Below, in pieces: positions 45,181 to 54,725 of a DNA stretch of 64,000 nucleotides. The DNA lies in the NCBI RefSeq assembly GCF_026343335.1, contig NZ_JAPELX010000001.1, forward strand, positions 2,294,001-2,358,000. The letters run 5' to 3'. Both the position numbers and the translations under genes were made by a program. A model generated the notes under the pieces. That model worked only from the letters and a program-made list of their open reading frames with translations, was not told where the DNA came from and made no database searches. Source of the stretch: Streptomyces sp. NBC_00078 (GTDB lineage Bacteria > Actinomycetota > Actinomycetes > Streptomycetales > Streptomycetaceae). Positions within the stretch are counted from its first letter, which is position 1; each line of letters starts with the position of its first letter.

Positions 45181-48100
45181 ATGACAACGCCGACGTACCG
45201 CCAGGTGCCCGCCCAGGTCGACCTGCCCGCCCTCGAGCACGCCGTGCTCGACTTCTGGCGCGAGCAGAAGATCTTCGCCAAGAGCCTGGAGCAGTCCGAG
45301 GGCCGCCCCGAGTGGGTGTTCTACGAGGGCCCGCCCACCGCCAACGGCATGCCGGGCGCCCACCACATCGAGGCCCGCGTCTTCAAGGACGTCTTCCCCC
45401 GCTTCCGCACCATGCGCGGCTACCACGTGGCCCGCAAGGCAGGCTGGGACTGCCACGGCCTCCCGGTGGAGCTGACGGTCGAGAAGGAGCTCGGCTTCAG
45501 CGGCAAGCAGGACATCGAGGCGTACGGCATCGCCGCCTTCAACGACAAGTGCCGTGCGTCCGTGCTCCGCCACACCGACGCGTTCGAAGAGCTCACGACC
45601 CGCATGGGCTACTGGGTCGACCTGAACGACGCGTACGTCACGATGGACCCCGAGTACATCGAGTCGGTCTGGTGGTCGCTCAAGGAGATCTTCGGCAAGG
45701 GCCTGCTGGTCCAGGACCACCGCGTCGCCCCCTGGTGCCCGCGCTGCGGCACGGGCCTCTCCGACCACGAGCTGGCGCAGGGCTACGAGACCGTCGTCGA
45801 CCCGTCCGTGTACGTCCGCTTCCCGCTCACCTCCGGTCCGCTCGCCGGCGAAGCCGCGCTCCTGGTGTGGACGACGACGCCCTGGACGCTGGTCTCCAAC
45901 ACCGCCGTCGCCGCGCACCCCGAGGTCACCTACGTCGTCGTGACCGACGGCGAGGAGAAGCTCGTCGTCGCCGAACCGCTCGTCGGCAAGGCGCTCGGCG
46001 AGGGCTGGGAGACCACCGGCCAGACCTTCACGGGCGCCGAAATGGAGCGCTGGACGTACCAACGACCGTTCGAGCTCGTCGAGTTCCCGAGCGTCAGCGA
46101 GGGAACCGATGGGCACACCCCGGAAGCCGCCCATTTCGTGGTCAACGCCGAATACGTCACGACCGAGGACGGTACGGGCCTGGTCCACCAGTCCCCCGCC
46201 TTCGGTGAGGACGACCTCAAGGTCTGCCGCGCGTACGGCCTGCCGGTGGTGAACCCGGTCCGTCCGGACGGCACCTTCGAACAGGACGTCCCCCTGGTCG
46301 GTGGCGTCTTCTTCAAGAAGGCGGACGAACGGCTCACCGAGGACCTCCAGCAGCGCGGCCTCCTCTTCAGGCACATCCCGTACGAGCACAGCTACCCGCA
46401 CTGCTGGCGCTGCCACACCGCGCTCCTCTACTACGCGCAGCCGTCCTGGTACATCCGCACCACGGCCATCAAGGACCGCCTGCTGCAGGAGAACGAGAAC
46501 ACCAACTGGTTCCCGGACACGGTCAAGCACGGCCGCTACGGCGACTGGCTGAACAACAACATCGACTGGGCACTGTCCCGCAACCGCTACTGGGGCACCC
46601 CGCTGCCGATCTGGCGCTGCGAGGACGACCACCTCACCGTCGTCGGCTCCCGCGCGGAACTCACCGAGCTGACCGGCACCGACCAGTCCGAACTCGACCC
46701 GCACCGCCCGTACATCGACGACGTCACCTTCGCCTGCCCCCAGTGCGCGAAGACGGCCACGCGCGTGCCGGAGGTCATCGACGCCTGGTACGACTCGGGT
46801 TCGATGCCGTTCGCTCAGTGGGGCTACCCGTACAAGAACAAGGATCTCTTCGAGGCCCGCTACCCGGCGCAGTTCATCTCCGAGGCGATCGACCAGACCC
46901 GCGGCTGGTTCTACACGCTGATGGCGATCGGCACGCTGGTCTTCGACAAGTCCAGCTACGAGAACGTCGTCTGCCTCGGCCACATCCTCGCCGAGGACGG
47001 CCGCAAGATGTCCAAGCACCTGGGCAACATCCTGCAGCCCATCCCGCTGATGGACCAGCACGGAGCGGACGCGGTCCGCTGGTTCATGGCGGCGGGCGGC
47101 TCCCCGTGGGCGGCACGCCGCGTGGGCCACGGCACCATCCAGGAGGTCGTCCGCAAGACGCTCCTGACGTACTGGAACACGGTCGCCTTCCAGGCCCTGT
47201 ACGCGCGCACCTCCAACTGGGCGCCCAGCGAGGCGGATCCGGCCCCGGCCGAGCGCCCGGTCCTGGACCGCTGGCTGCTGTCCGAACTGCACGCGCTCAC
47301 GGACCAGGTGACCGAGTCCCTGGAGGCGTACGACACCCAGCGCGCCGGCAAGCTCCTGTCGGCCTTCGTCGACGACCTGTCCAACTGGTACGTCCGCCGC
47401 TCCCGTCGCCGCTTCTGGCAGGGCGACAAGGCGGCCCTGCGCACCCTGCACGAGGTCGTCGAGACGGTCACCAAGCTGATGGCCCCGCTGACCCCGTTCA
47501 TCACCGAGCGGGTGTGGCAGGACCTGATCGTGCCGGTCACCCCGGGCGCGCCCGAGTCCGTGCACCTCGCCTCCTGGCCGCAGACGGACCTGGCCTCGAT
47601 CGACCCGGAGCTGTCGAAGCAGATGGTGCTGGTGCGCCGGCTCGTCGAGCTGGGCCGCGCCACGCGCGCGGAGTCGGGTGTGAAGACCCGGCAGCCGCTG
47701 TCCCGTGCGCTCATCGCCGCGACCGGCTTCGACACCCTCGACCGTGCACTGCACGCACAGATCACGGAGGAGCTGAACGTCAGCTCGCTCGCGTCCCTGA
47801 GCGAGGTTGGCGGCAGCCTGGTCGACACGACCGCGAAGGCCAACTTCCGCGCCCTCGGCAAGCGTTTCGGCAAGCGCGTCCAGGAGGTGGCCAAGGCCGT
47901 CGCGAACGCCGACGCGGCGGCGCTCTCGCTCGCGCTGCGCGAGGGCACGGCCTCGGTCGAGGTCGACGGCGAGACGATCACCCTCGCTCCCGACGAGGTG
48001 ATCATCACGGAGACCCCGCGCGAGGGCTGGTCGGTGGCCTCCGACTCGGGTGCCACCGTCGCCCTCGACCTGGAGATCACCGAGGAGCTGCGCCAGGCGG

Positions 48101-48351
48101 GGCTCGCCCGTGACGCGATCCGCCTGATCCAGGAGGCCCGCAAGAACAGCGGCCTCGACGTGGCCGACCGCATCGCGCTGCGCTGGACCTCGACCGACCC
48201 CGCGGTCATCGCGGCGTTGAGCGGCCATGCGGGCCTGATCGCCGACGAGGTCCTGGCGACGGACTTCGCCCAGGGCGAGGCGAACGACACATACGGCGAG
48301 CCGTTCACCGACGAGGGCCTGTCGCTGACCTTCCGCCTCCGGAAGGTCTAG
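45181..48351 (+). CDS. ileS: Isoleucyl-tRNA synthetase
   Basis: IleS charges tRNA-Ile with isoleucine. The 1056-residue class I synthetase has the HIGH-equivalent GPPTANGMPGAHH (residues 50-62), the GWDCHGLPVE motif of the IleS/ValS/LeuS group, an editing domain, KMSKH in the second half of the active site, and extra Cys pairs (CPRCG, CWRCH, CPQC). The overall pattern is that of type-2, eukaryote-like IleS found in actinobacteria. The ATG is preceded by GGAGG sequestered by the T-box leader. Confidence 0.97.
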   Translation: MTTPTYRQVPAQVDLPALEHAVLDFWREQKIFAKSLEQSEGRPEWVFYEGPPTANGMPGAHHIEARVFKDVFPRFRTMRGYHVARKAGWDCHGLPVELTVEKELGFSGKQDIEAYGIAAFNDKCRASVLRHTDAFEELTTRMGYWVDLNDAYVTMDPEYIESVWWSLKEIFGKGLLVQDHRVAPWCPRCGTGLSDHELAQGYETVVDPSVYVRFPLTSGPLAGEAALLVWTTTPWTLVSNTAVAAHPEVTYVVVTDGEEKLVVAEPLVGKALGEGWETTGQTFTGAEMERWTYQRPFELVEFPSVSEGTDGHTPEAAHFVVNAEYVTTEDGTGLVHQSPAFGEDDLKVCRAYGLPVVNPVRPDGTFEQDVPLVGGVFFKKADERLTEDLQQRGLLFRHIPYEHSYPHCWRCHTALLYYAQPSWYIRTTAIKDRLLQENENTNWFPDTVKHGRYGDWLNNNIDWALSRNRYWGTPLPIWRCEDDHLTVVGSRAELTELTGTDQSELDPHRPYIDDVTFACPQCAKTATRVPEVIDAWYDSGSMPFAQWGYPYKNKDLFEARYPAQFISEAIDQTRGWFYTLMAIGTLVFDKSSYENVVCLGHILAEDGRKMSKHLGNILQPIPLMDQHGADAVRWFMAAGGSPWAARRVGHGTIQEVVRKTLLTYWNTVAFQALYARTSNWAPSEADPAPAERPVLDRWLLSELHALTDQVTESLEAYDTQRAGKLLSAFVDDLSNWYVRRSRRRFWQGDKAALRTLHEVVETVTKLMAPLTPFITERVWQDLIVPVTPGAPESVHLASWPQTDLASIDPELSKQMVLVRRLVELGRATRAESGVKTRQPLSRALIAATGFDTLDRALHAQITEELNVSSLASLSEVGGSLVDTTAKANFRALGKRFGKRVQEVAKAVANADAAALSLALREGTASVEVDGETITLAPDEVIITETPREGWSVASDSGATVALDLEITEELRQAGLARDAIRLIQEARKNSGLDVADRIALRWTSTDPAVIAALSGHAGLIADEVLATDFAQGEANDTYGEPFTDEGLSLTFRLRKV

Positions 48352-48357
48352 CCGCTC

Positions 48358-48417
48358 GTCATCAGCGGTTCCGCCGCCGGGGCGCGACCAACTCCCCGCG
48401 GCGGAACCGCTGATGAC
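48358..48417. terminator. First hairpin between ileS and divIVA
   Basis: Bases 48358-48377 (start GTCATCAGCGG) pair perfectly over 20 bp with 48398-48417. It starts 7 bases after the ileS stop. Confidence 0.85.
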
Positions 48418-48467
48418 ACAGTCCGCCCCGTCGAGGACGGCGCGGGCACCGCTCCCTCAATGCGCGT

Positions 48468-48511
48468 AAAAGGGCGGGGCCCCGGATCGAAATCCGGGGC
48501 CCCGCCCTTTT
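48468..48511. terminator. Second hairpin between ileS and divIVA, bidirectional
   Basis: Bases 48468-48487 (start AAAAGGGCGGGG) pair perfectly over 20 bp with 48492-48511 around a CGAA loop. A-tract and T-tract flank it on both sides, so it can terminate transcription in both directions, for ileS and for the convergent divIVA. Confidence 0.93.
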
Positions 48512-48554
48512 GAACGCTGCCGGCGTCTACGGCGTACTACTCACCGTGCCGCGG

Positions 48555-49769
48555 TCAGTTGTCGTCCTCATCGATGAGGAACCCGCGCATCGGCGAGGGA
48601 GCCTGACCCATCGGCGACGGGCCCTGCGGCCGCACCGGAGCCATCGGCTGGGTCATCGCCGGGGACATCTGCTGCTGGCCGCCGTAGGACGGAGCAGCGG
48701 GAGCCGGGGCGCCACCCATGGTCGGGTTGCCGCCGTACGACGGAGCGCTCGCGCCGGCCGGTGCCATGGAGGGCGCCGGGGACGGCGGCAGAGACGCGGC
48801 CGCCGAGGTACGCGGCGGAGCCAGCGAGTCGTCGGCCTGGGTCTCCAGCTGACGCAGCTGGGACTCGAGGTACGACTTCAGGCGCGTACGGTACTCGCGC
48901 TCGAAGCCGCGCAGGTCCTCGACCTTGCGCTCCAGCGTGGCGCGGGCGGACTCCAGGGAGCCCATCGCGACGCGGTGCTTCTCCTGCGCGTCCCGCTCCA
49001 GCGCGTCGGCCTTGGCACGGGCGTCACGCTCAAGACCCTCGGCGCGGCTGCGGGCCTCACCGACGATCTTGTTGGCTTCGGAACGGGCCTCGGCGATCGC
49101 CTGGTCGGCGGTCTGCTGGGCCAGCGAGAGGACACGGGCGGCGCTGTCGCCACCGGGGCCCTGACCGGGGCCGCCCATCGGACCGCCCATGGGACCTCCC
49201 ATGGGGCCGCCCATCGGGCCACCCATCTGCTGCTGCATGGGAGGCTGGCCGCCCATCGGGCCCTGGCCCATGGGGCCTTGACCCATCGGACCCTGGCCCA
49301 TCGGACCGGGACCCTGGGGACCACCCTGACCACCGCCGGGACCGGCGGGCAGCTGCGGGGCACCGCTCGGCAGCTGGGGCGGGCCACCCATGGGGCCACC
49401 CATCTGCTGCTGCGGCGGGCCCGATATGCCGGCGGGCACGGGGCCGCCCGGCCCACGCATACCCTGCTGCTGCATACCCTGCTGCTGCATCCCACCCTGC
49501 TGGGGCATACCGCCCTGCTGGGGCATACCCTGCTGCTGGTCCTGCGGACCGGGGCCCTCCGGGGGCTTGCGCATGTTCTGCTGGTTCTGAGCAGCAGCAC
49601 GCGTCGCCGCGGCCAGTTTGGCGCGCAGGTCCTCGTTCTCCCGGAGCAGGCGGGTCAGTTCGGCTTCGACCTCATCGAGGAAGGCATCGACCTCGTCCTC
49701 GTCATAGCCTTCTCGGAGGCGGACGGTCGTGAACTGCTTGTTCCGCACGTCCTCGGGGGTCAACGGCAT
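48555..49769 (-). CDS. divIVA: DivIVA family polar growth / cell division protein
   Basis: DivIVA binds curved membrane at hyphal tips and directs polar growth in Streptomyces, where it is essential. The 404-residue protein begins with the conserved N-terminal lipid-binding domain ([20 protein letters not shown]), followed by a coiled coil interrupted by a ~130-residue Gln/Gly/Met/Pro-rich linker, a second coiled coil (about residues 207-310) and a disordered C-terminus ending [10 protein letters not shown]. The linker is encoded by imperfect tandem repeats. Confidence 0.96.
   Translation of the reverse strand: MPLTPEDVRNKQFTTVRLREGYDEDEVDAFLDEVEAELTRLLRENEDLRAKLAAATRAAAQNQQNMRKPPEGPGPQDQQQGMPQQGGMPQQGGMQQQGMQQQGMRGPGGPVPAGISGPPQQQMGGPMGGPPQLPSGAPQLPAGPGGGQGGPQGPGPMGQGPMGQGPMGQGPMGGQPPMQQQMGGPMGGPMGGPMGGPMGGPGQGPGGDSAARVLSLAQQTADQAIAEARSEANKIVGEARSRAEGLERDARAKADALERDAQEKHRVAMGSLESARATLERKVEDLRGFEREYRTRLKSYLESQLRQLETQADDSLAPPRTSAAASLPPSPAPSMAPAGASAPSYGGNPTMGGAPAPAAPSYGGQQQMSPAMTQPMAPVRPQGPSPMGQAPSPMRGFLIDEDDN
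49168..49226. repeat. 12-bp imperfect tandem repeats inside divIVA
   Basis: About five units of the type GGNCCNCCCATSGG encode MGGP repeats on the minus strand. A further set of 15-base units encoding GPMGQ lies at about 49258-49308, and QGG/QQGM repeats lie at 49455-49530. Such DNA is prone to length change between strains. Confidence 0.7.
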
Positions 49770-49822
49770 CTCTTCACCTCAACGTAGTCGTCGGCATTCG
49801 GCAAGACGGTAGGTCACATCGA

Positions 49823-50107
49823 TCACAGCCGGCTCACGATCGAGATCAGGATGTAGACGATGATCATCAGTACGAAGAAGGACAGATCGAGCGCCACGCC
49901 CCCGAGACGCAGCGGCGGAATGAACCGCCGCAGAAGCTTGAGCGGTGGATCAGTGACAGTGTAAGTGGCCTCCAGAACGACCACCATCGCCTTGCCGGGT
50001 TGCCACGAGCGGGCGAACTGGAAGACGTAGTCCATGACCAACCGGAAGATGAGCACGATGAGGAAGCACATCAGCGCGATGTAGATGACATCCAAAACCA
50101 CGCTCAT
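49823..50107 (-). CDS. yggT: YggT family membrane protein
   Basis: The 94-residue product has two membrane segments (about residues 4-26 and 73-93) flanking a cytoplasmic loop with the family sequence DPPLKLLRRFIPP. YggT proteins are usually found between sepF and divIVA in Gram-positive division clusters, as here; their exact role is not known. It lies 72 bp from sepF and 53 bp from divIVA. Confidence 0.92.
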   Translation of the reverse strand: MSVVLDVIYIALMCFLIVLIFRLVMDYVFQFARSWQPGKAMVVVLEATYTVTDPPLKLLRRFIPPLRLGGVALDLSFFVLMIIVYILISIVSRL

Positions 50108-50179
50108 GACCCGCGCTTCCCTCTCCCCTGTTTCCGTGCTGCTGGTACTGCTTTGTATCGCTGTTTCCGGTCGTGCGTC

Positions 50180-50821
50180 TCAGCTCTGGTTGAAGAACCC
50201 GCCCTCTGCGATGCGGGCCTTGTCCTCCGCCGTGACATCGACGTTAGCAGGCGACAACAGGAACACCTTCTGCGTCACCCGCTCGATGCTGCCGTGAAGA
50301 CCAAACACCAAACCAGCCGCAAAGTCGACAAGTCGCTTCGCATCTGTGTCATCCATCTCAGTCAGATTCATGATCACCGGGGTGCCCTCACGGAAGTGTT
50401 CCCCGATGGTACGGGCCTCGTTGTAGGTCCGCGGGTGAAGCGTGGTGATCCGATAAGGCTCTCGTTCCGACACGACCTTGGGCATGATCACCGGTGCGTT
50501 CTTCTCCAGGCTTGCGCGTTCTTGTGTGATGGACGCCACGGGCGCGATGCGCGCCGGACGGCCGGATTCCGCGGCTAGCGAAGCGGAACGGGGCACCGGT
50601 TCGCGAGACACGGGCGGTTGTACGATTCGCACCTCTTCGTCCCTTTGGGACTGATGTGCTACGTGTGACTGGTGGGACGGCTCGTGCCTACGGTGGTCCC
50701 GTTCGGGCTCGGGATCCAGTTCGGGCTCGAAGTCGTCATCGGGGTCGAATCCCCGGCCGTCGTACCCATCGTCCTCCACGAGGCCGAGGTAGACCGCCAT
50801 CTTGCGCATCGCGCCGGCCAT
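50180..50821 (-). CDS. sepF: Cell division protein SepF
   Basis: SepF anchors FtsZ to the membrane and bundles its filaments in Gram-positive bacteria and substitutes for FtsA, which actinobacteria lack. The 213-residue protein has the short amphipathic N-terminus ([18 protein letters not shown]), an acidic/Arg-rich linker and the C-terminal SepF core with [20 protein letters not shown] and [10 protein letters not shown]. The ATG at 50821 has GAGGA eight bases upstream. Confidence 0.96.
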   Translation of the reverse strand: MAGAMRKMAVYLGLVEDDGYDGRGFDPDDDFEPELDPEPERDHRRHEPSHQSHVAHQSQRDEEVRIVQPPVSREPVPRSASLAAESGRPARIAPVASITQERASLEKNAPVIMPKVVSEREPYRITTLHPRTYNEARTIGEHFREGTPVIMNLTEMDDTDAKRLVDFAAGLVFGLHGSIERVTQKVFLLSPANVDVTAEDKARIAEGGFFNQS

Positions 50822-50950
50822 GCTCTGAGTCCTCCGCTCTGTGGTGGATCGGGCTGACGACTGCCAAGTGCCCGCGATCCACGAGGTCGTTACGCCCGCC
50901 TTCGGCGGCATTGACCATATTTTCTGCTGTGGTCCGACTTCCTGGCGACG

Positions 50951-51685
50951 TTACCCGAGCCTGGCGCGGACTCCGAGTACCGCGGTACCGACGCGTACAT
51001 GTGTCGCTCCGGCCGCCACGGCCTGTTCGAGGTCCGCACTCATTCCCGCCGAGACCATGTTCGCAGCCGGATGGACTCGGCGCAGGTCGGTCGACAAATC
51101 CATCAACCGCTCGAATGCAGCCAGTTCACGTCCCGCGTAAGGGCCGGTGAGCGGCGCGACGGTCATCAGACCGTCCAGTCGCAGTCCCGGCGCCCGCGCC
51201 ACCGATTCGGCCAACTCTTCGACGCCGTCGGGCCCGACGCCACCGCGCTCCCCGCGTCCGCCCCCTCCCGCCGCAGGCTCCTGCGCGTCGAGCGCGACCT
51301 GGAGCAGGCAGCCGATTTCGCGCTCCTGCCGCACCGCCTCCTTCGAGAGCGCCGTGACGAGCCGAGTGCGGTCGACGGACTGCACCAGGCCGGCATAACC
51401 GACCACGGAACGAACCTTGTTGGTCTGCAGTTGACCCACAAAATGCCAAGTCAGGGGCAAATCCGAACATTCCGCAGACTTGGGAGCCGCGTCCTGGTCG
51501 CGGTTCTCGGCCACATGCCGCACACCGAGTTCCGCCAGGATCCGCACGTCGCTCGCCGGATACGTCTTGGTGACCACGATCAGGGTCACCTCCTCGCGCT
51601 TCCGGCCGGCGACCGCGCACGCCGCGGCGATGCGACGCTCCACCTTCGCCAGGTTCTGGGCGAGTTCGTCCTTACGGTCCGTCAT
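50951..51685 (-). CDS. YggS family PLP-binding protein
   Basis: The 244-residue single-domain fold-type III protein has the PLP lysine K40 in VVTKTYPASD and family sequences WHFVGQLQTNKVR, SVDRTRL and MSADLEQAVAAGATHVRVGTA, the last in two parts. It helps PLP homeostasis and is not thought to catalyse a reaction. The ATG is 5 bp after the pgeF stop. The position between pgeF and sepF is the conserved dcw arrangement. Confidence 0.93.
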   Translation of the reverse strand: MTDRKDELAQNLAKVERRIAAACAVAGRKREEVTLIVVTKTYPASDVRILAELGVRHVAENRDQDAAPKSAECSDLPLTWHFVGQLQTNKVRSVVGYAGLVQSVDRTRLVTALSKEAVRQEREIGCLLQVALDAQEPAAGGGGRGERGGVGPDGVEELAESVARAPGLRLDGLMTVAPLTGPYAGRELAAFERLMDLSTDLRRVHPAANMVSAGMSADLEQAVAAGATHVRVGTAVLGVRARLG

Positions 51686-51690
51686 ACCTC

Positions 51691-52428
51691 TCAGTCCAAC
51701 CAGACATATCCCGCGAGTCGCCCCGTGGTGCGATCGCGGCGGTACGAGAAGTGATCGTCCGACTCCAGCGTGCACACCGGCGACTGCTCCCGGTCGTGCA
51801 CCCCGAGCCGCTCGAGCTGCGCCTGCACTCCGGCGGTCACGTCGACCGCGGGCGTGCCCCAGCTCGTCTCGGCGTGCGCGGCCGGCTCGACGGCGGCCAC
51901 ATCGGCGCGCATCGCCTCCGGCACCTCGTAGCACCGGCCGCAGACGGCGGGGCCGGTGCGGGCGACGATCCGGCCCGGTTCGGCACCGAGTTCCGTCATG
52001 GCCCGTACGGCGGCCGGGACGACGCCGGCGACCATGCCGGGCCGCCCCGCGTGGGCCGCGGCGACGACCCCGGCGACAGGGTCGGCGAGCAGGACGGGCG
52101 TGCAGTCGGCGGTGAGAACGGCGAGCGCGAGACCGCGCCGCGCCGTGACGACGGCGTCGACCTCGGGTACGGGACGATCGCCCCACGGCCCGTCGACCAC
52201 CGCCACCTCCGCACCGTGCACCTGGTTCATCCACACCACCCGAACCGCGTCCAGACCAAGGGACTTGGCGGCCAGCTCGCGATTGGTCCGTACGGCGTCG
52301 GGGTCGTCGCCGACCGCTCCGCCGAGGTTGAGCTCCTCGTACGGAACGGCGCTCACCCCGCCCCACCGGTCGGTGAAGGCGAAGTGCGCGCCGCTCACAG
52401 TGCTCGTTCCGGAGCGCTGTCCTATCAC
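51691..52428 (-). CDS. pgeF: Peptidoglycan editing factor PgeF (laccase-domain protein)
   Basis: The 245-residue protein belongs to the YfiH/DUF152 family. Zinc- or copper-binding residues are visible in [18 protein letters not shown] and [10 protein letters not shown]. The E. coli homologue prevents misincorporation of non-canonical amino acids (for example Ser for Ala) in peptidoglycan stems, which fits its place next to ftsZ and the mur genes. The GTG overlaps the ftsZ stop (GTGA). Confidence 0.92.
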   Translation of the reverse strand: MIGQRSGTSTVSGAHFAFTDRWGGVSAVPYEELNLGGAVGDDPDAVRTNRELAAKSLGLDAVRVVWMNQVHGAEVAVVDGPWGDRPVPEVDAVVTARRGLALAVLTADCTPVLLADPVAGVVAAAHAGRPGMVAGVVPAAVRAMTELGAEPGRIVARTGPAVCGRCYEVPEAMRADVAAVEPAAHAETSWGTPAVDVTAGVQAQLERLGVHDREQSPVCTLESDDHFSYRRDRTTGRLAGYVWLD

Positions 52429-53618
52429 TTCAGGAAGTCCGGCACGTCCAGTTCCTCGGCTGCGCTGTCGTAGGACCGCGACGGCGGGACCGGCGGGGCG
52501 ACCGGGATCTCGTTCGCCGGCTCCGGCGCGGGCTCCGTGTCTTCCTTCGGCGTGACGCTGCCGAGCGAGCCGAAGGACGGACGGCTCTCGGACTGCCGTA
52601 CCGGAGTGGGCTCGTCGCGGCGGGCCGAGGTGGAGGACGAACCAAGGACGTTGTCCCGCTTGGAGGGCGGCTGACCGCCGTCGAAGCCGGCCGCGATGAC
52701 GGTGACCCGCACCTCGTCGCCGAGGGCGTCGTCGATGACCGCGCCGAAGATGATGTTGGCCTCGGGGTGGGCGGCCTCGCTGACCAGCTGGGCGGCCTCG
52801 TTGATCTCGAACAGACCGAGGTCGCTGCCGCCGGAGATGGAGAGCAGCACACCGCGGGCGCCGTCGATCGACGCCTCGAGCAGCGGCGAGGAGATCGCCA
52901 TCTCGGCCGCGGCCACCGCACGGTCGTCCCCGCGCGCCGAACCGATGCCCATGAGGGCCGAACCGGCCTCGGACATCACGGACTTGACGTCGGCGAAGTC
53001 GAGGTTGATCAGGCCGGGGGTGGTGATGAGGTCGGTGATGCCCTGGACACCGGAGAGCAGGACCTGGTCGGCCGACTTGAATGCGTCCAGCACCGAGACC
53101 TGGCGGTCCGAGATGGACAGCAGCCGGTCGTTCGGGATGACGATGAGGGTGTCGACCTCTTCGCGGAGTTCGGCGATGCCGTCCTCGGCCTGGTTGGCGC
53201 GACGCCGGCCCTCGAAGGTGAAGGGGCGGGTGACCACACCGATGGTGAGGGCGCCCAGGTTGCGTGCGATGTTGGCCACGACGGGTGCGCCGCCGGTGCC
53301 GGTGCCGCCGCCTTCTCCGGCCGTCACGAAGACCATGTCGGCCCCCTTGAGGACCTCTTCGATCTCCTCGCGGTGGTCCTCGGCGGCCTTGCGGCCGACG
53401 ACCGGGTTGGCTCCGGCGCCGAGTCCGCGGGTGAGTTCACGGCCGACGTCGAGTTTGACGTCGGCGTCGCTCATCAACAGCGCCTGAGCGTCGGTGTTGA
53501 TGGCGATGAACTCGACGCCCTTGAGACCGACCTCGATCATCCGGTTGATGGCATTGACACCACCGCCGCCGACACCGATGACTTTGATGACTGCGAGGTA
53601 GTTCTGCGGTGCTGCCAC
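52425..53618 (-). CDS. ftsZ: Cell division protein FtsZ
   Basis: FtsZ is the tubulin-like GTPase that forms Z-rings and the sporulation ladders of aerial hyphae. The 397-residue product has the nucleotide loop GGGTGTG (residues 103-109), the T7 synergy loop [11 protein letters not shown], and the C-terminal peptide DVPDFLK that binds SepF/FtsW partners. The long upstream gap (278 bp) contains its regulatory region. Confidence 0.98.
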   Translation of the reverse strand: MAAPQNYLAVIKVIGVGGGGVNAINRMIEVGLKGVEFIAINTDAQALLMSDADVKLDVGRELTRGLGAGANPVVGRKAAEDHREEIEEVLKGADMVFVTAGEGGGTGTGGAPVVANIARNLGALTIGVVTRPFTFEGRRRANQAEDGIAELREEVDTLIVIPNDRLLSISDRQVSVLDAFKSADQVLLSGVQGITDLITTPGLINLDFADVKSVMSEAGSALMGIGSARGDDRAVAAAEMAISSPLLEASIDGARGVLLSISGGSDLGLFEINEAAQLVSEAAHPEANIIFGAVIDDALGDEVRVTVIAAGFDGGQPPSKRDNVLGSSSTSARRDEPTPVRQSESRPSFGSLGSVTPKEDTEPAPEPANEIPVAPPVPPSRSYDSAAEELDVPDFLK

Positions 53619-53715
53619 GTCGAAGGCCTCTCGCCTCGAGTTACGTGTCGCCCTCTCGCGGTTGCCCGTGATCCGACGACTGATGCCGAATGGGACGGTC
53701 CATAGCGCCGACCCG

Positions 53716-53740
53716 AACCCTAACGTTGAAGTTTAGGGTT
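53716..53740 (-). promoter_or_regulatory. 8-bp inverted repeat in the ftsZ promoter region
   Basis: AACCCTAA (53716-53723) and TTAGGGTT (53733-53740) form an inverted repeat about 100 bp upstream of ftsZ. It is AT-richer than its surroundings and may be an operator or a leader hairpin. Confidence 0.45.
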
Positions 53741-53746
53741 ACCAGT

Positions 53747-53780
53747 GTGTCTGTTCCCTGGAGTCTTCTGAACAGGACAC
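53747..53780. promoter_or_regulatory. Two GACAC motifs, candidate WhiA sites, upstream of ftsZ
   Basis: GACAC occurs on the minus strand at 53747-53751 and on the plus strand at 53776-53780, about 130 and 160 bp upstream of the ftsZ start. WhiA, a sporulation regulator, binds GACAC-containing sites and activates ftsZ in Streptomyces, so these are good candidates. Confidence 0.5.
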
Positions 53781-53896
53781 TAAGTCGACAAGTGGCGCAC
53801 GTTCAACGAACACGCCGAACCTCCCGTTTTTCTTTTCACCCTATGTGATCAGCCGTAGCAGTGACCAACCAGGGTGCTGGCCTGCGCGGATGTGCG

Positions 53897-54691
53897 TCAA
53901 CTCCCTGATGACGCAGGCGCGGTGGGAACCGAAACGTCGAAGTGCCGCGCGTCGGGAGCTGCTTTCATGAGAGCGGTGAGCGCACGGGCCTTGGCGGCAC
54001 CCTTCTCACCACTCCCCCAGGCGACGCTCCGGCCGTCGCCCAACTCCAGTGAGATGTCGTCGTATGAACGCACCTTGACGGCCTTGGTGACGTGTGCGAC
54101 GGAGCCCGGGATGGCACCGGCGACGCGCACCGCCTCCCGCACCAGCCCGTCCTCGCCGAAGCGCCGCAGGCTCGCGGCGGACGAACCCGGGGAGGAGACT
54201 GTCAATTCCAGTGGCGGAACGCCTTTCGGGGCCTGGGAAACCGTGGCGAAACGGACACCTTCATCGTCCACTTCGACGAACTTTCCGCCCTTTTGGACAA
54301 TCAGAACCGGAGTGCGCTCAACCACTTTCAGGCCGATTCCGTGGGGCCAGGAACGGACCACGTCAACCGTGTCAATTCGGAGCAGCTTTCGGCTGAGGCG
54401 CGTCTCGATCGCGTCGGTGTCGACGGAAATCAACGGCGCTCCGACCGGGACTTCGGCCGCCTCGCGCACCTCGGCGGGTGTCAGAACGCTGGTGCCGGAG
54501 ACCGACACGCGCTCCACGCGCGTCCAGTGCGAGCCGTACAACAGCCAGACGGCGCCCGCCCCGAGAAGGATCAGCGCGACGACCATGATGATGATCGTAC
54601 GAGGGCGGGGCGGCCACAACCGCCGTGCCGGAGGCGGGCCGGACGACTCCTGCTGGCGTTCACCGCGTTCGGCGGTGGTCGGTCCGGCCAC
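53897..54691 (-). CDS. ftsQ: Cell division protein FtsQ
   Basis: FtsQ is a bitopic membrane protein of the divisome. The 264-residue product has a short Pro/Arg-rich cytoplasmic N-terminus, one membrane helix (about residues 34-53), a POTRA domain with TRVERVSVSGTSVLTPAEVR, and the beta domain after it. It lies between murG and ftsZ; there is no murC gene before it and no ftsA after it. Confidence 0.95.
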   Translation of the reverse strand: MAGPTTAERGERQQESSGPPPARRLWPPRPRTIIIMVVALILLGAGAVWLLYGSHWTRVERVSVSGTSVLTPAEVREAAEVPVGAPLISVDTDAIETRLSRKLLRIDTVDVVRSWPHGIGLKVVERTPVLIVQKGGKFVEVDDEGVRFATVSQAPKGVPPLELTVSSPGSSAASLRRFGEDGLVREAVRVAGAIPGSVAHVTKAVKVRSYDDISLELGDGRSVAWGSGEKGAAKARALTALMKAAPDARHFDVSVPTAPASSGS

Positions 54692-54725
54692 GCTTCCTGC
54701 CCTTCACCTACATTGAAATACAGTC

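Noticed and set aside
44626..48228. 1200-codon minus-strand open frame opposite ileS
   Set aside because: It is antisense to ileS and its T-box leader; ileS has full catalytic motifs.
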